64,000 nt of DNA from an uncultured Collinsella sp. (GCA_900758845.1 CAAESW010000001.1:1-64000); one strand, 5' to 3'. Positions 8,162 to 16,793 are shown, counted from the first letter of the stretch. The notes: generated by a model not told the origin, from the letters alone. A program made the numbers and translations.

Positions 8162-9356
8162 GGCAGGCGATAATCTCATCCGAAAGATCGAGGGCGGAAT
8201 TGGTCACGGCGTCCATATCGTAGTAACGATACTCGGCCAGACGACCCACGGGGTGGAAGTTCGTCAGGTTCTGGACGCGCTCAAGATAGCGCTCGTAGAG
8301 CTCACGGTTCTCGGGCTCAAGAATGGCGTAGCACGGCGTCTCACCCGAGCCGGGTGTATAGGCTTTGGAGTACTCCTTCATGATGGTGGTCTTGCCGGGC
8401 AAAACCTGACCGGTCATGTTCTTGAACTCGGTGATGCGCGTGTAGTCCTCGCTCGTGGTGTAGTTAACGGTGCCCACAGGCTGGAACTGATCCATATCGA
8501 GCGTCTCGAACTTCATATCGAGCGTGCGGTACGGCAGCGCGCCCAGGTCGAGGTTGAACAGCTCGTCGAGTGGACCGGTGTAGACGATCTCGCCACCATA
8601 GACCTTACCGTCGATCTTGACGGTAGTCTCGTCAATCTCAAAGAGGTCACGGGCGTCTACGTCACAGAATACGTCAATCAGGTCGTGATCGAGCATATGC
8701 TCGAACAACGCGGTATAGCCGTCCTGCGGCATGCCCTGGAAAGGAGCCTGCGGGAAGTAGCGATCGTCATCGCCCACAAAGACGGGAACGCGGCCGGTGA
8801 TCGAGGGGTCGATCTGGTCGGGCGTCTGGCCCCACTGCTTCATGGTGTAATGCAAAAAGACGTTCTCATAGACATAATCGGCGACCTCGGCAAGATCCGG
8901 GTCGTTCTTCTTGCGCAGCTCCATAATGGGCACCTTGACGTCCTTGCCAAAGGTCTCCACGAGCTTTTGGTACAGTTCCTCGCCGCGCTCTTCGCCAAAG
9001 GCGAGCTTGAGGCTCGCATGGTTAAAGGGCACGGGCATAAGGGTACCGTTGATGTTGGCGAGCACCTTGTGCTGGTAGTCCGTCCACTTGGTAAAGCGCG
9101 ACAGGAAATTGTGGACGCGCTCGTTAAAGGTATGGTAGATGTGCGGACCATACTCGTGGACCAGGATTCCCGCCTCGTCAGTGCAGTCGAAGGCATTGCC
9201 CGCAATGTGGCTACGGCGCTCCAAAACGGCAACACGATAGCCGATAGTTTCGGCAAGACGGCGGGCGCAAACGGCACCGGCATAACCGGCACCGACAACA
9301 ATCATGTCGTACGCACCGGCATTAAAGCCTTCAGGCAGGCCTGAGGTAATCTGCAT
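8154..9356 (-). CDS. glf: UDP-galactopyranose mutase
   Basis: FAD enzyme converting UDP-galactopyranose to UDP-galactofuranose, the precursor of galactofuranose-containing cell-surface polymers. The FAD-binding Rossmann motif is at residues 20-30 (VVGAGYAGAVCAR), followed by ERRSHIAGNAF and HEYGPHIYHTF, both family signatures. Length 400 residues, normal apart from about 15 extra N-terminal residues. AAGGAG precedes the ATG. It is the first gene of a two-gene leftward operon with a glycosyltransferase. Confidence 0.95.
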   Translation of the reverse strand: MQITSGLPEGFNAGAYDMIVVGAGYAGAVCARRLAETIGYRVAVLERRSHIAGNAFDCTDEAGILVHEYGPHIYHTFNERVHNFLSRFTKWTDYQHKVLANINGTLMPVPFNHASLKLAFGEERGEELYQKLVETFGKDVKVPIMELRKKNDPDLAEVADYVYENVFLHYTMKQWGQTPDQIDPSITGRVPVFVGDDDRYFPQAPFQGMPQDGYTALFEHMLDHDLIDVFCDVDARDLFEIDETTVKIDGKVYGGEIVYTGPLDELFNLDLGALPYRTLDMKFETLDMDQFQPVGTVNYTTSEDYTRITEFKNMTGQVLPGKTTIMKEYSKAYTPGSGETPCYAILEPENRELYERYLERVQNLTNFHPVGRLAEYRYYDMDAVTNSALDLSDEIIACHA

Positions 9357-9454
9357 CGATACTCCTTGTCAAAAGCCACGTGCTCGTTAGCTGGGCTTTT
9401 CTCGAACATTCTTCGAGACATATTTATCAGAGCGATTATAGCGCTAATGCGTCC

Positions 9455-9535
9455 TATAATGAGCTTGCCACACAAGGAAAGCTCAAGCACCGCGGCGTAC
9501 ATTATTGAAAGGTAAACCCGCTAGCAGCGGGTTTA
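9455..9535 (+). promoter_or_regulatory. Probable pta promoter and leader hairpin
   Basis: A perfect TATAAT at 9455-9460 lies in an AT-rich stretch 128 bases before the pta start; no good -35 box is visible. Downstream, TAAACCCGCT (9513-9522) pairs with AGCGGGTTTA (9526-9535), giving a hairpin followed by TTCG within the presumed untranslated leader. It could be a weak attenuator or an mRNA-stabilising stem. Confidence 0.4.
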
Positions 9536-9587
9536 TTCGTGAACAGCCGGGCGCCTGGAGCTTAGTGAAACGCTTGTAAGGAGTAAC

Positions 9588-10568
9588 ATGAGCGATTTCC
9601 TTAACCGTATGAAGTCTGCCGCCAAGGCCGACCTTAAGACGATCGTCCTGCCCGAGGGCGAGGATCCGCGTACCATCGTCGCGGCAAACAAAATCATCGA
9701 GGAGGGCCTGGCAAAGCTCGTCATCCTGGGCAACCCCGACGAGATCGATGTTCCCGGCGCTACCGTCATCGACCCTCGCAATGCCGAGAAGCACGAGGAG
9801 TACGCGCAGAAGTTTGCCGAGCTCCGCGCCAAGAAGGGCGTTACTATCGAGCAGGCTCGCGCCCAGGTGATGGACGCCACCTACTTTGGCACCATGATGG
9901 TCAAGATGGGCGATGCCGACGGCCTGGTCTCCGGCGCCTGCCACTCCACCGCCGACACCCTGCGCCCCGCGCTGCAGATCCTCAAGACCGCCCCGGGCAC
10001 CAAGCTGGTCTCGGCCTTCTTCGTAATGTGCACCGACACCCCGCAGTTCGGCACCGACGGCACGCTGATCTTCGCCGACTGCGGCCTCAACATTAATCCG
10101 TCTTCTGACGAGCTCTCCGAGATCGCCATCGCCTCCGCTCACTCTTGGTCCACCTTCATGGGCAACGTTGAGCCGCACGTAGCCATGCTCTCCTACTCCA
10201 CCATGGGCTCCGCCGGTGGCGAGGTCGCCAAGAAGGTCCAGGAGGCCGTGAAGTTCTGCAAGGAGAAGGCTCCCGAGCTCGCCATCGACGGCGACCTGCA
10301 GCTCGATGCCGCTATCGTCCCCACCGTCGCCCAGCTCAAGGCTCCCGGCTCCTCCGTCGCCGGTAAGGCCAACGTGCTCGTGTTCCCCGACCTCGAGGCA
10401 GGCAACATCGGCTACAAGCTGGTCCAGCGCTTCGCCGGCGCTGACGCCTACGGTCCCATCCTGCAGGGCATCGCCAAACCGGTCAACGACCTTTCGCGCG
10501 GCTGCTCTGCCGACGACATCGTGGGTGTCGTGGCCATCACCGCCGTCCAGGCTCAGATGGCTGAGTAG
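9588..10568 (+). CDS. pta: Phosphate acetyltransferase
   Basis: Converts acetyl-CoA and phosphate to acetyl phosphate, feeding acetate kinase for ATP production. The 326-residue sequence is the short, single-domain Pta without the N-terminal regulatory domain seen in enterobacteria. Motifs include LPEGEDPRT near the start, VSGACHSTADTLRP, and ADCGLNINPS. Ribosome site TAAGGAG is five bases before the ATG. It converges with two leftward acetate kinase genes, so the acetate pathway is clustered here but not transcribed as one operon. Confidence 0.95.
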   Translation: MSDFLNRMKSAAKADLKTIVLPEGEDPRTIVAANKIIEEGLAKLVILGNPDEIDVPGATVIDPRNAEKHEEYAQKFAELRAKKGVTIEQARAQVMDATYFGTMMVKMGDADGLVSGACHSTADTLRPALQILKTAPGTKLVSAFFVMCTDTPQFGTDGTLIFADCGLNINPSSDELSEIAIASAHSWSTFMGNVEPHVAMLSYSTMGSAGGEVAKKVQEAVKFCKEKAPELAIDGDLQLDAAIVPTVAQLKAPGSSVAGKANVLVFPDLEAGNIGYKLVQRFAGADAYGPILQGIAKPVNDLSRGCSADDIVGVVAITAVQAQMAE

Positions 10569-10583
10569 CGTACGCACTCGCCC

Positions 10584-10714
10584 GAAGGCCGTACGGGCTA
10601 ACCCCTGAAAACGTCCTCGACCAATGAAACGCCCCCGTTCTGCTCCTCCGGAGCTACGAACGGGGGCGTTTCTGGTCTGCGGGATGTTTTCAGGGGTTAG
10701 CCCGTACGGCCTTC
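10584..10714. repeat. Long nested palindrome E3 after pta
   Basis: Fifteen bases past the pta stop codon, 10584-10612 pairs perfectly with 10686-10714 over 29 bases. Within it a second perfect 15-bp stem (10626-10640 with 10658-10672) encloses GCTCC-TCC-GGAGC. The inner stem is followed by TTTC and may terminate pta. The outer arms are far longer than a terminator needs. The following 10715-10862 shows nothing recognisable. Confidence 0.7.
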
Positions 10715-10862
10715 TACCGCTACGTAGCAATTAGGGCATCTGGAGTGGACGGCGGCTTGGCTACGAGCTGAGGCTGAAGATCTGGATGGTCTGGTGCCGT
10801 TGCTGGGAGCGCAGGCGTTACTGGCGATGGTCACTTTGGGACTGGTATTTCCGCCTACTAGT

Positions 10863-10898
10863 AAAAAGGCCTCCGGAGCTGTTGCTCTGGAGGCCTTT
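10863..10898 (-). terminator. Terminator of the first ackA gene
   Basis: A 15-base stem, 10865-10879 with 10884-10898 (AAAGGCCTCC paired with its complement, one wobble), followed on the minus strand by a T-run. It lies 22 bases beyond the ackA stop codon. Confidence 0.85.
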
Positions 10899-10920
10899 CG
10901 TTTACTTGCAAATGCGCGCG

Positions 10921-12099
10921 TTAGTTGTTCTTGGTCAGGCGCTCGACGTCGTGGGCGATCATGTATTCCTCGTCGGTGGGGATGACCATGACCGTGACGG
11001 CGGAACCGGCGGCACTGATGACCTGCGGGCCATTGCCCACGGCCTCGCGGTTCTTGTTGTTGTCGATGCGTACGCCCAGCCACTCAAAGCAATCGCAGAA
11101 GGCCTTGCGGATCGACCAGTCGTTCTCGCCGATACCGGCGGTAAAGGTGATGGTGTCCACGCCCGCCATGGAAGCAATCATAGAGCCGGCCTGCTGCATG
11201 GCCTTGTAGGCGAACATATCGAAGGCGAGCAGGCAGCGCTCGTCGCCCTCGGAGGCGCGTGTACGGATGTCGCGGGCGTCGTTGGAGATACCCGAAATGG
11301 CAAGCAGGCCGGACTGCTTGTTCATCATGTCGTCGACTTCCTGGTAGCTGTAGCCGCCCTCGCGCTGCAGGTAGCATACGGTAGCCGGGTCAATGGAACC
11401 GCAGCGGGTGCCCATCATCAGACCGTCAAGCGGTGTGAGGCCCATCGTGGTGTCGCGGCACACGCCGTCCTCGATAGCAGCAAGCGAAGCACCGTTACCC
11501 AAATGGCACGAAAGCAGACGGTGGCAGCGCGAACCCAGGATCTCCTTGGCCATCATCCACTCATAGCGGTGGCTCGTGCCGTGGGCGCCGTACTTGCGCA
11601 CGTGGTACTTATCGCACACGTCCTTGGGCAGCGCGTAGGTGTAGGCGACCTCGGGCATGGTCATGTGGAACGAGGTATCGAAGACGGCGACGTTGGGCAG
11701 CTCCGGATACTTCTCGCGGCAATACTCGATTGCTGCGGCCTCGCCGTAATTGTGCAGCGGGGCGAGCGGGGCCACCTCGAGAATCTTAGCCATGACCTCG
11801 TCGTCGACGACCGCGGAATCATCGAAGTGCCAGCCACCCTGAACGATACGGTGGCCGATGCCATCGATCGTAAAGTCGGTCTTCTCGAGCTCCTCGAGCA
11901 CACGCGCGATAGCCGAACGATGATCCGGGAAGGGGACCTCCTCGGTCTGCTTGGCGCCACCGTTCTCGGAGTGGCCAAAGATGCCCATGTCCGAACCGAT
12001 ACGTTCGCAGTTGCCCTTGGCGAAAACCTCGCGAGTATCGGTATCCAAAAGCTGATATTTGAGGCTTGAGCTGCCGGCGTTAACAACAAGTACGTTCAT
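10921..12099 (-). CDS. ackA: Acetate kinase, copy 1
   Basis: Makes ATP from acetyl phosphate and ADP, releasing acetate. The 392-residue sequence has the ASKHA-fold phosphate-binding start NVLVVNAGSSSLKYQ, the catalytic HRIVQGG region, HLGNGAS, GTRCGSIDP and TAGIGEN. It begins with an ATG after AAAGGAG. It is tandem with a second full acetate kinase in the same direction, separated by 164 bases that contain the terminator of copy 2, so each copy has its own transcript. It converges with pta. Confidence 0.95.
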   Translation of the reverse strand: MNVLVVNAGSSSLKYQLLDTDTREVFAKGNCERIGSDMGIFGHSENGGAKQTEEVPFPDHRSAIARVLEELEKTDFTIDGIGHRIVQGGWHFDDSAVVDDEVMAKILEVAPLAPLHNYGEAAAIEYCREKYPELPNVAVFDTSFHMTMPEVAYTYALPKDVCDKYHVRKYGAHGTSHRYEWMMAKEILGSRCHRLLSCHLGNGASLAAIEDGVCRDTTMGLTPLDGLMMGTRCGSIDPATVCYLQREGGYSYQEVDDMMNKQSGLLAISGISNDARDIRTRASEGDERCLLAFDMFAYKAMQQAGSMIASMAGVDTITFTAGIGENDWSIRKAFCDCFEWLGVRIDNNKNREAVGNGPQVISAAGSAVTVMVIPTDEEYMIAHDVERLTKNN

Positions 12100-12213
12100 G
12101 AGACTCCTTTGCAGTGCAATACGGTCGACGCAGACCCCTTAAGGCGGCCGCATGTTAATAAGAAGTTATCACAACTTAATAAATAACTATCAGGCATATC
12201 GCCCAACGAGCGC

Positions 12214-12252
12214 AAAAGAGGGGCTGAACGGCACTTGGTCGTCCAGCCCCTC
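12214..12252 (-). terminator. Terminator of the second ackA gene
   Basis: Nine-bp stem GAGGGGCTG (12218-12226) with CAGCCCCTC (12244-12252); on the minus strand the stem is followed by TTTT. It separates the two acetate kinase genes. Confidence 0.75.
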
Positions 12253-12263
12253 CCCTCTTGCAA

Positions 12264-13442
12264 TTACTTGCCGTTGACGATGCGCTCGACGTCGGAAGCG
12301 ATCATGAACTCCTCGTCCGTGGGGATGACAAAGATCTTGACCTTGGAATCCTTGGCAGACAGGCACCAAGCGCCGTCGCCACGCAGGGCGTTACGGGCAT
12401 GGTCCATCTTGACGCCCATAAAGGCCAGACGGTCGGCAACGCCGGCGCGAACGGCCGGAGCGTGCTCACCGATGCCGGCGGTGAAGACCAGCGTGTCCAT
12501 GCCGCACATGGAAGTGGCCATCTCGGCAGCCTTGGCGGCAATCTTGTAGACGAACATGTCGAAGGCGAGCTGAGCCTCGGGGTCGCCAGCGGCGGCGAGC
12601 TCCTCGACGTTGCGGCAGTCGTTGGTCTTGCCGCCGGTCACAGCCAAAAGGCCGGACTTCTTGTTCATCATCTCATCGACCTCGTCGAAGGTGTAGCCGC
12701 CTTCGCGCTGCAGGTAGCACACGGTAGCCGGGTCGATGGAGCCGCAGCGGGTGCCCATCATGACGCCGTCGAGCGGCGTCAAGCCCATGGTGGTGTCCAT
12801 GCACTTGCCGTCCTCGATGGCGCACAAGGAAGCGCCAGAGCCGATATGGCACACGACGACCTTGCGGGCCTCGCCGTTGGTCATCTCGGCGACCTTCTTG
12901 GAGATGTAACGGTAGCTGGTGCCGTGGGCGCCGTACTTACGGATGTGCAGCTTGTCGCAGACGTCCTTGGGCAGGGCGTAAGTCTTGGCGACCTCGGGCA
13001 TGTTGAAGTGGAAAGCGGTGTCGTAGACCGTGACGTTGGGCAGATCGGGATACTGCTCCAGGCAGTACTCGATAACGTTGGCCTCGGGGTTGTTGTGCAG
13101 CGGCGCCAGCGGGGCGACCTCGCGAATCTTGGCGAGGACGTCCTCGTCGACGAGGGAGGAATCACCAAAGTACCAACCGCCCTGAACGATACGGTGGCCG
13201 ATGCCCTCGATCTTGACGCCGTTGGCCTCAAGGTCCTTCAGGACGACCTCGATGGCGACCTTGTGGTCGGGGAACTCGATGTTCTCGGTCACCTTCTTGG
13301 AGCCATTGGCAGCATGGGTGAAGGTACCACCGGTAAAGCAGACGCGCTCGCAGGAGCCCTTTGCGGACACCTTATGGGACTTGGTGTCGATGACCTGATA
13401 CTTAAGGGTCGAAGATCCCGCGTTGACGACCAGAACGTTCAT
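12264..13442 (-). CDS. ackA: Acetate kinase, copy 2
   Basis: A second complete 392-residue acetate kinase. All catalytic blocks of copy 1 are present (NAGSSTLKYQ, HRIVQGGWYF, HIGSGAS, GTRCGSIDP, TAGIGEH). The two proteins have the same length and clear similarity throughout, but differ at many positions, for example HIGSGAS against HLGNGAS and different C-termini. This indicates an old tandem duplication with time to diverge, rather than a recent one. Ribosome site AGGGAG precedes the ATG. Whether the copies differ in kinetics, direction (acetate use against production) or acyl chain preference cannot be seen. Confidence 0.94.
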   Translation of the reverse strand: MNVLVVNAGSSTLKYQVIDTKSHKVSAKGSCERVCFTGGTFTHAANGSKKVTENIEFPDHKVAIEVVLKDLEANGVKIEGIGHRIVQGGWYFGDSSLVDEDVLAKIREVAPLAPLHNNPEANVIEYCLEQYPDLPNVTVYDTAFHFNMPEVAKTYALPKDVCDKLHIRKYGAHGTSYRYISKKVAEMTNGEARKVVVCHIGSGASLCAIEDGKCMDTTMGLTPLDGVMMGTRCGSIDPATVCYLQREGGYTFDEVDEMMNKKSGLLAVTGGKTNDCRNVEELAAAGDPEAQLAFDMFVYKIAAKAAEMATSMCGMDTLVFTAGIGEHAPAVRAGVADRLAFMGVKMDHARNALRGDGAWCLSAKDSKVKIFVIPTDEEFMIASDVERIVNGK

Positions 13443-13495
13443 GTGTCTCCCTACTAACAGGCGGTGTGGCGCCGCCAGGTTACATACGCTTCAAT

Positions 13496-13529
13496 AATAA
13501 ACCCAAACGCCCTCGCGCTCGGGTTTATT
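13496..13529 (-). terminator. Terminator of the HIT gene
   Basis: AATAAACCC (13496-13504) pairs with GGGTTTATT (13521-13529) around a GC-rich centre. It lies 60 bases beyond the HIT stop, and just before the second ackA start. Confidence 0.6.
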
Positions 13530-13589
13530 GCGTTGATATATAAGTTATCGGTGCTTGAGCTTCCGTTTCATTGCAAGGAAGAAGCGCCC

Positions 13590-13925
13590 TCAGATGAGGT
13601 TCTCGCCCAGGTTCTTGCCGCCGAGGACGTGCATGTGGAAGTGCATGACGGTCTGGCCGGCGTTGACGCCCTTGTTGGAGATGACGCGGAAACCGTCCTC
13701 CAAGCCCTTGGCCTTAGCGACCTCCTGGATGGCGTGAGCCATGGCGCCCATGGTCTCGGCCGGTACGTTGTCGGCGATGTCACTGTAGTGTTTCTTGGGA
13801 ATCACGAGCGTATGGACCGGCGCCTGGGGATTGAGGTCGTCGAAGGCGATAACCTGGTCGTCCTCATAGACAACGGTCGAGGGGATCTCGTGGTTGGCAA
13901 TTTTGCAGAAGATGCAATCGCACAT
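13590..13925 (-). CDS. HIT family nucleotide hydrolase (HinT-like)
   Basis: A 111-residue histidine-triad protein. The triad is His95, His97 and His99 in HFHMHV; the N-terminal CDCIFCKIANHEIPS with Cys4 and Cys7 is typical of HinT-type proteins. These enzymes hydrolyse aminoacyl-AMP or nucleoside phosphoramidates. The start is placed at ATG 13925, just after GAAAGGA, rather than an upstream in-frame codon. It follows xseB closely (50 bases) and may be cotranscribed with the exonuclease VII genes. Confidence 0.93.
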   Translation of the reverse strand: MCDCIFCKIANHEIPSTVVYEDDQVIAFDDLNPQAPVHTLVIPKKHYSDIADNVPAETMGAMAHAIQEVAKAKGLEDGFRVISNKGVNAGQTVMHFHMHVLGGKNLGENLI

Positions 13926-13974
13926 GGTTGGTTCCTTTCTCACAGACCAAGGCAATTATATTTGGTCGGGATGG

Positions 13975-14241
13975 TTAGAACGAGAGGTTGTCGTCCGTGT
14001 TGGCGGCTTCGCCGTCGGCGAGCACGTCGTTGCCGTCAACATCCTTCAGGAGCACCGAGACCTTCTGCTCGGCATCGGACAGGCGGGTGCGCAGGCTCTT
14101 GAGGAGCTCTACGCCGCGGGTATAGCTCTCGAGCGACTCCTCGAGCTCCATATCGCCCGACTCCAGGCTGCGAATGATGAGCTCCAGCTCCTGCGAGGCC
14201 TGCTTGTACGTAAGCTGCTCGACCGGGGTCTTCTCTGCCAT
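13975..14241 (-). CDS. xseB: Exodeoxyribonuclease VII small subunit
   Basis: An 88-residue, mostly alpha-helical acidic protein with the family signature LTYKQASQELELIIRSLESG then LEESLESYTRG. Several small subunits wrap the large subunit XseA to form exonuclease VII, which degrades single-stranded DNA from both ends. It sits 42 bases downstream of xseA in the same direction, the usual pair. The acidic tail ADGEAANTDDN is species-specific. Confidence 0.95.
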   Translation of the reverse strand: MAEKTPVEQLTYKQASQELELIIRSLESGDMELEESLESYTRGVELLKSLRTRLSDAEQKVSVLLKDVDGNDVLADGEAANTDDNLSF

Positions 14242-14283
14242 ATCTGTTTCCTTTCCTAAAGGTCTATCACTGTGAAACGAGGT

Positions 14284-15735
14284 CTACTCGACCGTATCGA
14301 CGGTTGCTGCCACGTTGCCGTCTGCCATGCGCACACGAATGGCGTCGCCAGGCTTAAAGGTCTTGGCGCTCGTAGCCACACCATCATCGCTGTACGCGAT
14401 GGAATAGCCGCGGGCAAGCACCTTGAGCGGCGACAGGGCATCGAGCGAGGCTGCCGCACGACCCAGGCCGGACGCGGGTTTGCTGAGCATCGTGCGTCCC
14501 TGATGCTCCAGACGGGAACTCGCAAGCGTGAGCGCGTGACGCTTGCCATCGAGCCCCGAGGTGCTTGCAACCAGACGCTCGGGCAGACGCTCAAAGTTGG
14601 AGCGGAATGCCCCGACCGAGCGCGTTATGGCGCCGGACAAACGATCGGCCGTCAGGGCAAGCTCAGACTCGCGACGCTCAACCATAAACGTTGGGTCGTT
14701 AAGGCACGGGCGGCACGCAGCCGCATCGAGCGCATCGCCCAAGCGAGCCGTATAGGTATCCCAGGCACGGCGACCGCGCTGATCGAGCATCTCCAGATCG
14801 ACCTGATCCGACCCAATCATCGATGCCATCGCGGCACCCAGACGCTGATGGCGCGCCTCGAGCACATCGGCCAACTCCGTCATAGCCGGCGCCACCGATT
14901 CTGCCGCCGCCGTGGGTGTGGAGGCGCGACGGTCGCTCACCATGTCGCAAATCGAGGTATCGGGCTCATGGCCAATGCCGGTCACCACGGGCACGGGACA
15001 AGCCGCCACCGCGCGGGCAAGCTCCTCGTCATTAAAGGTCATGAGGTCCTCAAAAGAGCCGCCGCCGCGCACCAGCAAAATACAGTCGGGCGCCGGCGTA
15101 ATGGCAGCGGCGCGGCGCAGGCCTTCAATAAGCTCTGCCGGCGCACCCTCGCCCTGGACCTTTGCGCCCACGCAGACGAGCTCGACGAGCGGGTTGCGTC
15201 GGCGCAGCGTACGCTTGACGTCGTCGATTACGGCACCCGAAAGCGAGGTGACGACTGCCACGCGCGAGCAAAACACCGGGATGCGACGCTTGCGCGCTTC
15301 GTCCATCAGGCCCTCGCGACGCAGCTTTTCGGCCAGTTGCGCCACTTGTTGACGCAGCAGACCCTCCCCCGCCAGCGAAAACGAGCGAGCGACAAAGCTC
15401 ATACGACCCGTGGGCTTATAGAGGTTGAAGCTGCCCTTAAAGCTCACCTGCATGCCGTCACGCAGATCGAAAGTGCGCTTAAGGTAGGCGCCCTTCCAGA
15501 TGATGCAGTCGACGGCCGCCGAGTCGTCCTTAATCTGGAAGTAGCAGTGGCCGCTTCGGGCATTGGGACCACGAAAACCCGTGACCTCACCCAAAACGCT
15601 CAGCTGCGGAATGGCATCGAGCGCGCCGGCGGCGATCTCCACCGCTTGGCTCACGCTGAGCTCTTTGCGCTCCCGCTCGTCCGATCCGTCGAACTCGGCG
15701 GAAACGGTATTGCCGGTTAGATTCCAGCCTGCCAC
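14284..15735 (-). CDS. xseA: Exodeoxyribonuclease VII large subunit
   Basis: Catalytic subunit of exonuclease VII. An N-terminal OB-fold (about residues 25-110, with VLGEVTGFRGP and GHCYFQIKD) is followed by the nuclease domain containing VVTSLSGAVIDDV, VRGGGSFEDLM and GIGHEPDTSICD, all family marks. I prefer the GTG at 15735 because AAAGGGGG stands at a good distance in front of it; in-frame ATG 15753 and TTG 15762 have no ribosome site. About 483 residues with that start, slightly longer than typical. It forms an operon with xseB and possibly the HIT gene. Confidence 0.92.
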   Translation of the reverse strand: MAGWNLTGNTVSAEFDGSDERERKELSVSQAVEIAAGALDAIPQLSVLGEVTGFRGPNARSGHCYFQIKDDSAAVDCIIWKGAYLKRTFDLRDGMQVSFKGSFNLYKPTGRMSFVARSFSLAGEGLLRQQVAQLAEKLRREGLMDEARKRRIPVFCSRVAVVTSLSGAVIDDVKRTLRRRNPLVELVCVGAKVQGEGAPAELIEGLRRAAAITPAPDCILLVRGGGSFEDLMTFNDEELARAVAACPVPVVTGIGHEPDTSICDMVSDRRASTPTAAAESVAPAMTELADVLEARHQRLGAAMASMIGSDQVDLEMLDQRGRRAWDTYTARLGDALDAAACRPCLNDPTFMVERRESELALTADRLSGAITRSVGAFRSNFERLPERLVASTSGLDGKRHALTLASSRLEHQGRTMLSKPASGLGRAAASLDALSPLKVLARGYSIAYSDDGVATSAKTFKPGDAIRVRMADGNVAATVDTVE

Positions 15736-15850
15736 GCAGCCCCCTTTCGTCATCGTGCACAAGGGCTCCGGCCCTGCGCAAATTCAAGTCCAACACATAG
15801 TACAGCGCCGCAGGGACACAAATCCCCACGGCGCCTGTCAAGCCTATTTG

Positions 15851-16555
15851 TTATCGGTTGGAGTTTCTGTTGTAGCGGGCCATCAGGTAGAGCAGTTGAA
15901 TGATCGAGGTGAGCGCCGCCGCCACGTAGGTGAGCGCGGCTGCCGTCAGCACCTTCTTGGCACCGTTAACCTGCTTGGAACTCATGCCCGATTGCTCGAT
16001 ATACGCCACGGCGCGGCGACTGGCATCGATCTCGACCGGCAGCGTAACCAGCTGGAACAACACGCTAAACGAGAAGAAGACCAGCGCGAGGGTCGTGAGC
16101 CCCGCGACGTTCATGAACAGGCCCATGAGCAGCACGATCGTCCAGGTGTTCTGGGTAAAGTTGACGACGGGAACCAAAGCGGTGCGTACCTTCATCATGG
16201 CATAGCCGCTTTGACGCTGAGCGGCATGGCCCGCCTCGTGGCAGGCGACGGCAACGCTTGCGACCGACCCGCCCGAACGGTTGGCATCCGACAGGTACAG
16301 GTTGTTATCCTGCGGGTTGTAGTGGTCGGTGAGCTCGCCAGCGACGCCCTTGATGCCCACGGCGCTACAACCGTTGGCATTGAGCATGCGGCGAGCGACC
16401 GTGGCACCTGTGTCGCCGTCCGAGCGAACCTTGGACCAGGTCTTGTATGTCGAGTTGATATAGCTCTGCGCGGCAAGGCCAAGTACCGTGCAGACAAGAA
16501 CAACCAGCAGGTACAGCGGGTCAATGCCAAAGCCATATCCATAGTAATAAGGCAT
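15851..16555 (-). CDS. Membrane zinc metallopeptidase, YugP family
   Basis: A 234-residue integral membrane protein with an HExxH zinc site, ACHEAGHAAQ, near the middle. At least three hydrophobic segments are visible: the N-terminal LYLLVVLVCTVLGLAAQ, a central ILVLL-type helix after FTQNTW, and the C-terminal pair. This matches the YugP-like putative zinc peptidases (Zn_peptidase_2), whose substrates are unknown. The first residues PYYYGYGFG are also typical. It lies upstream of xseA on the same strand with an 88-base gap. Confidence 0.88.
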   Translation of the reverse strand: MPYYYGYGFGIDPLYLLVVLVCTVLGLAAQSYINSTYKTWSKVRSDGDTGATVARRMLNANGCSAVGIKGVAGELTDHYNPQDNNLYLSDANRSGGSVASVAVACHEAGHAAQRQSGYAMMKVRTALVPVVNFTQNTWTIVLLMGLFMNVAGLTTLALVFFSFSVLFQLVTLPVEIDASRRAVAYIEQSGMSSKQVNGAKKVLTAAALTYVAAALTSIIQLLYLMARYNRNSNR

Positions 16556-16647
16556 GCGAATTCCTCCGAATCGAGTTACACGTTGGAGGCATTCTACCCA
16601 CTCGCCCAGCTAACGAGACACCATCGATGTTTTGGCAATGTCAGCGA

Positions 16648-16745
16648 AAACGGCCGAGAGCGAGCAAGGTGACGTGAAAGAGAAGCGACGCGTACTTTGG
16701 TACGCGAGCGACGATTGAACGTCAGATTGCCGCTCTCGGCCGTTT
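16648..16745 (+). repeat. Structured repeat E2, copy a
   Basis: First of three E2 copies. The outer stem is a perfect 15-base pairing (16648-16662 with 16731-16745). Next come GCAA with TTGC and GACGT (16671-16675) with ACGTC (16719-16723), which enclose GAAAGAG and a 7-bp hairpin CGCGTAC-TTTG-GTACGCG, then GAGCGACG and TGAACG. In the other copies the outer and middle stems have different sequences but still pair. It lies between RNase D (which ends toward it) and the zinc peptidase gene. Confidence 0.75.
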
Positions 16746-16758
16746 GCAGCGTCGAGCT

Positions 16759-16786
16759 GTTACGCGGTTTGGCAAAACCGCGTAAC
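16759..16786 (-). terminator. GTTACGCGG hairpin after rnd
   Basis: A perfect 12-bp stem, GTTACGCGGTTT (16759-16770) with its complement (16775-16786), eight bases from the rnd stop. Almost the same hairpin follows ettA (47349-47375) and, shortened, dapH (37614-37633). It has no long T-run on the minus strand, so its role as terminator is not certain. Confidence 0.5.
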
Positions 16787-16793
16787 TATATAC

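Noticed and set aside
8073..9344. A 423-codon plus-strand frame opposite glf
   Set aside because: Antisense to a complete UDP-galactopyranose mutase; composition is typical of a shadow.
10786..13457. Long plus-strand frames opposite both acetate kinases
   Set aside because: Both follow the kinases' codon pattern in reverse and carry no domain; their likeness to each other only reflects the ackA duplication.
14272..15720. A 482-codon plus-strand frame opposite xseA
   Set aside because: Arg/His/Thr-rich shadow frame without ribosome site; xseA is clear.
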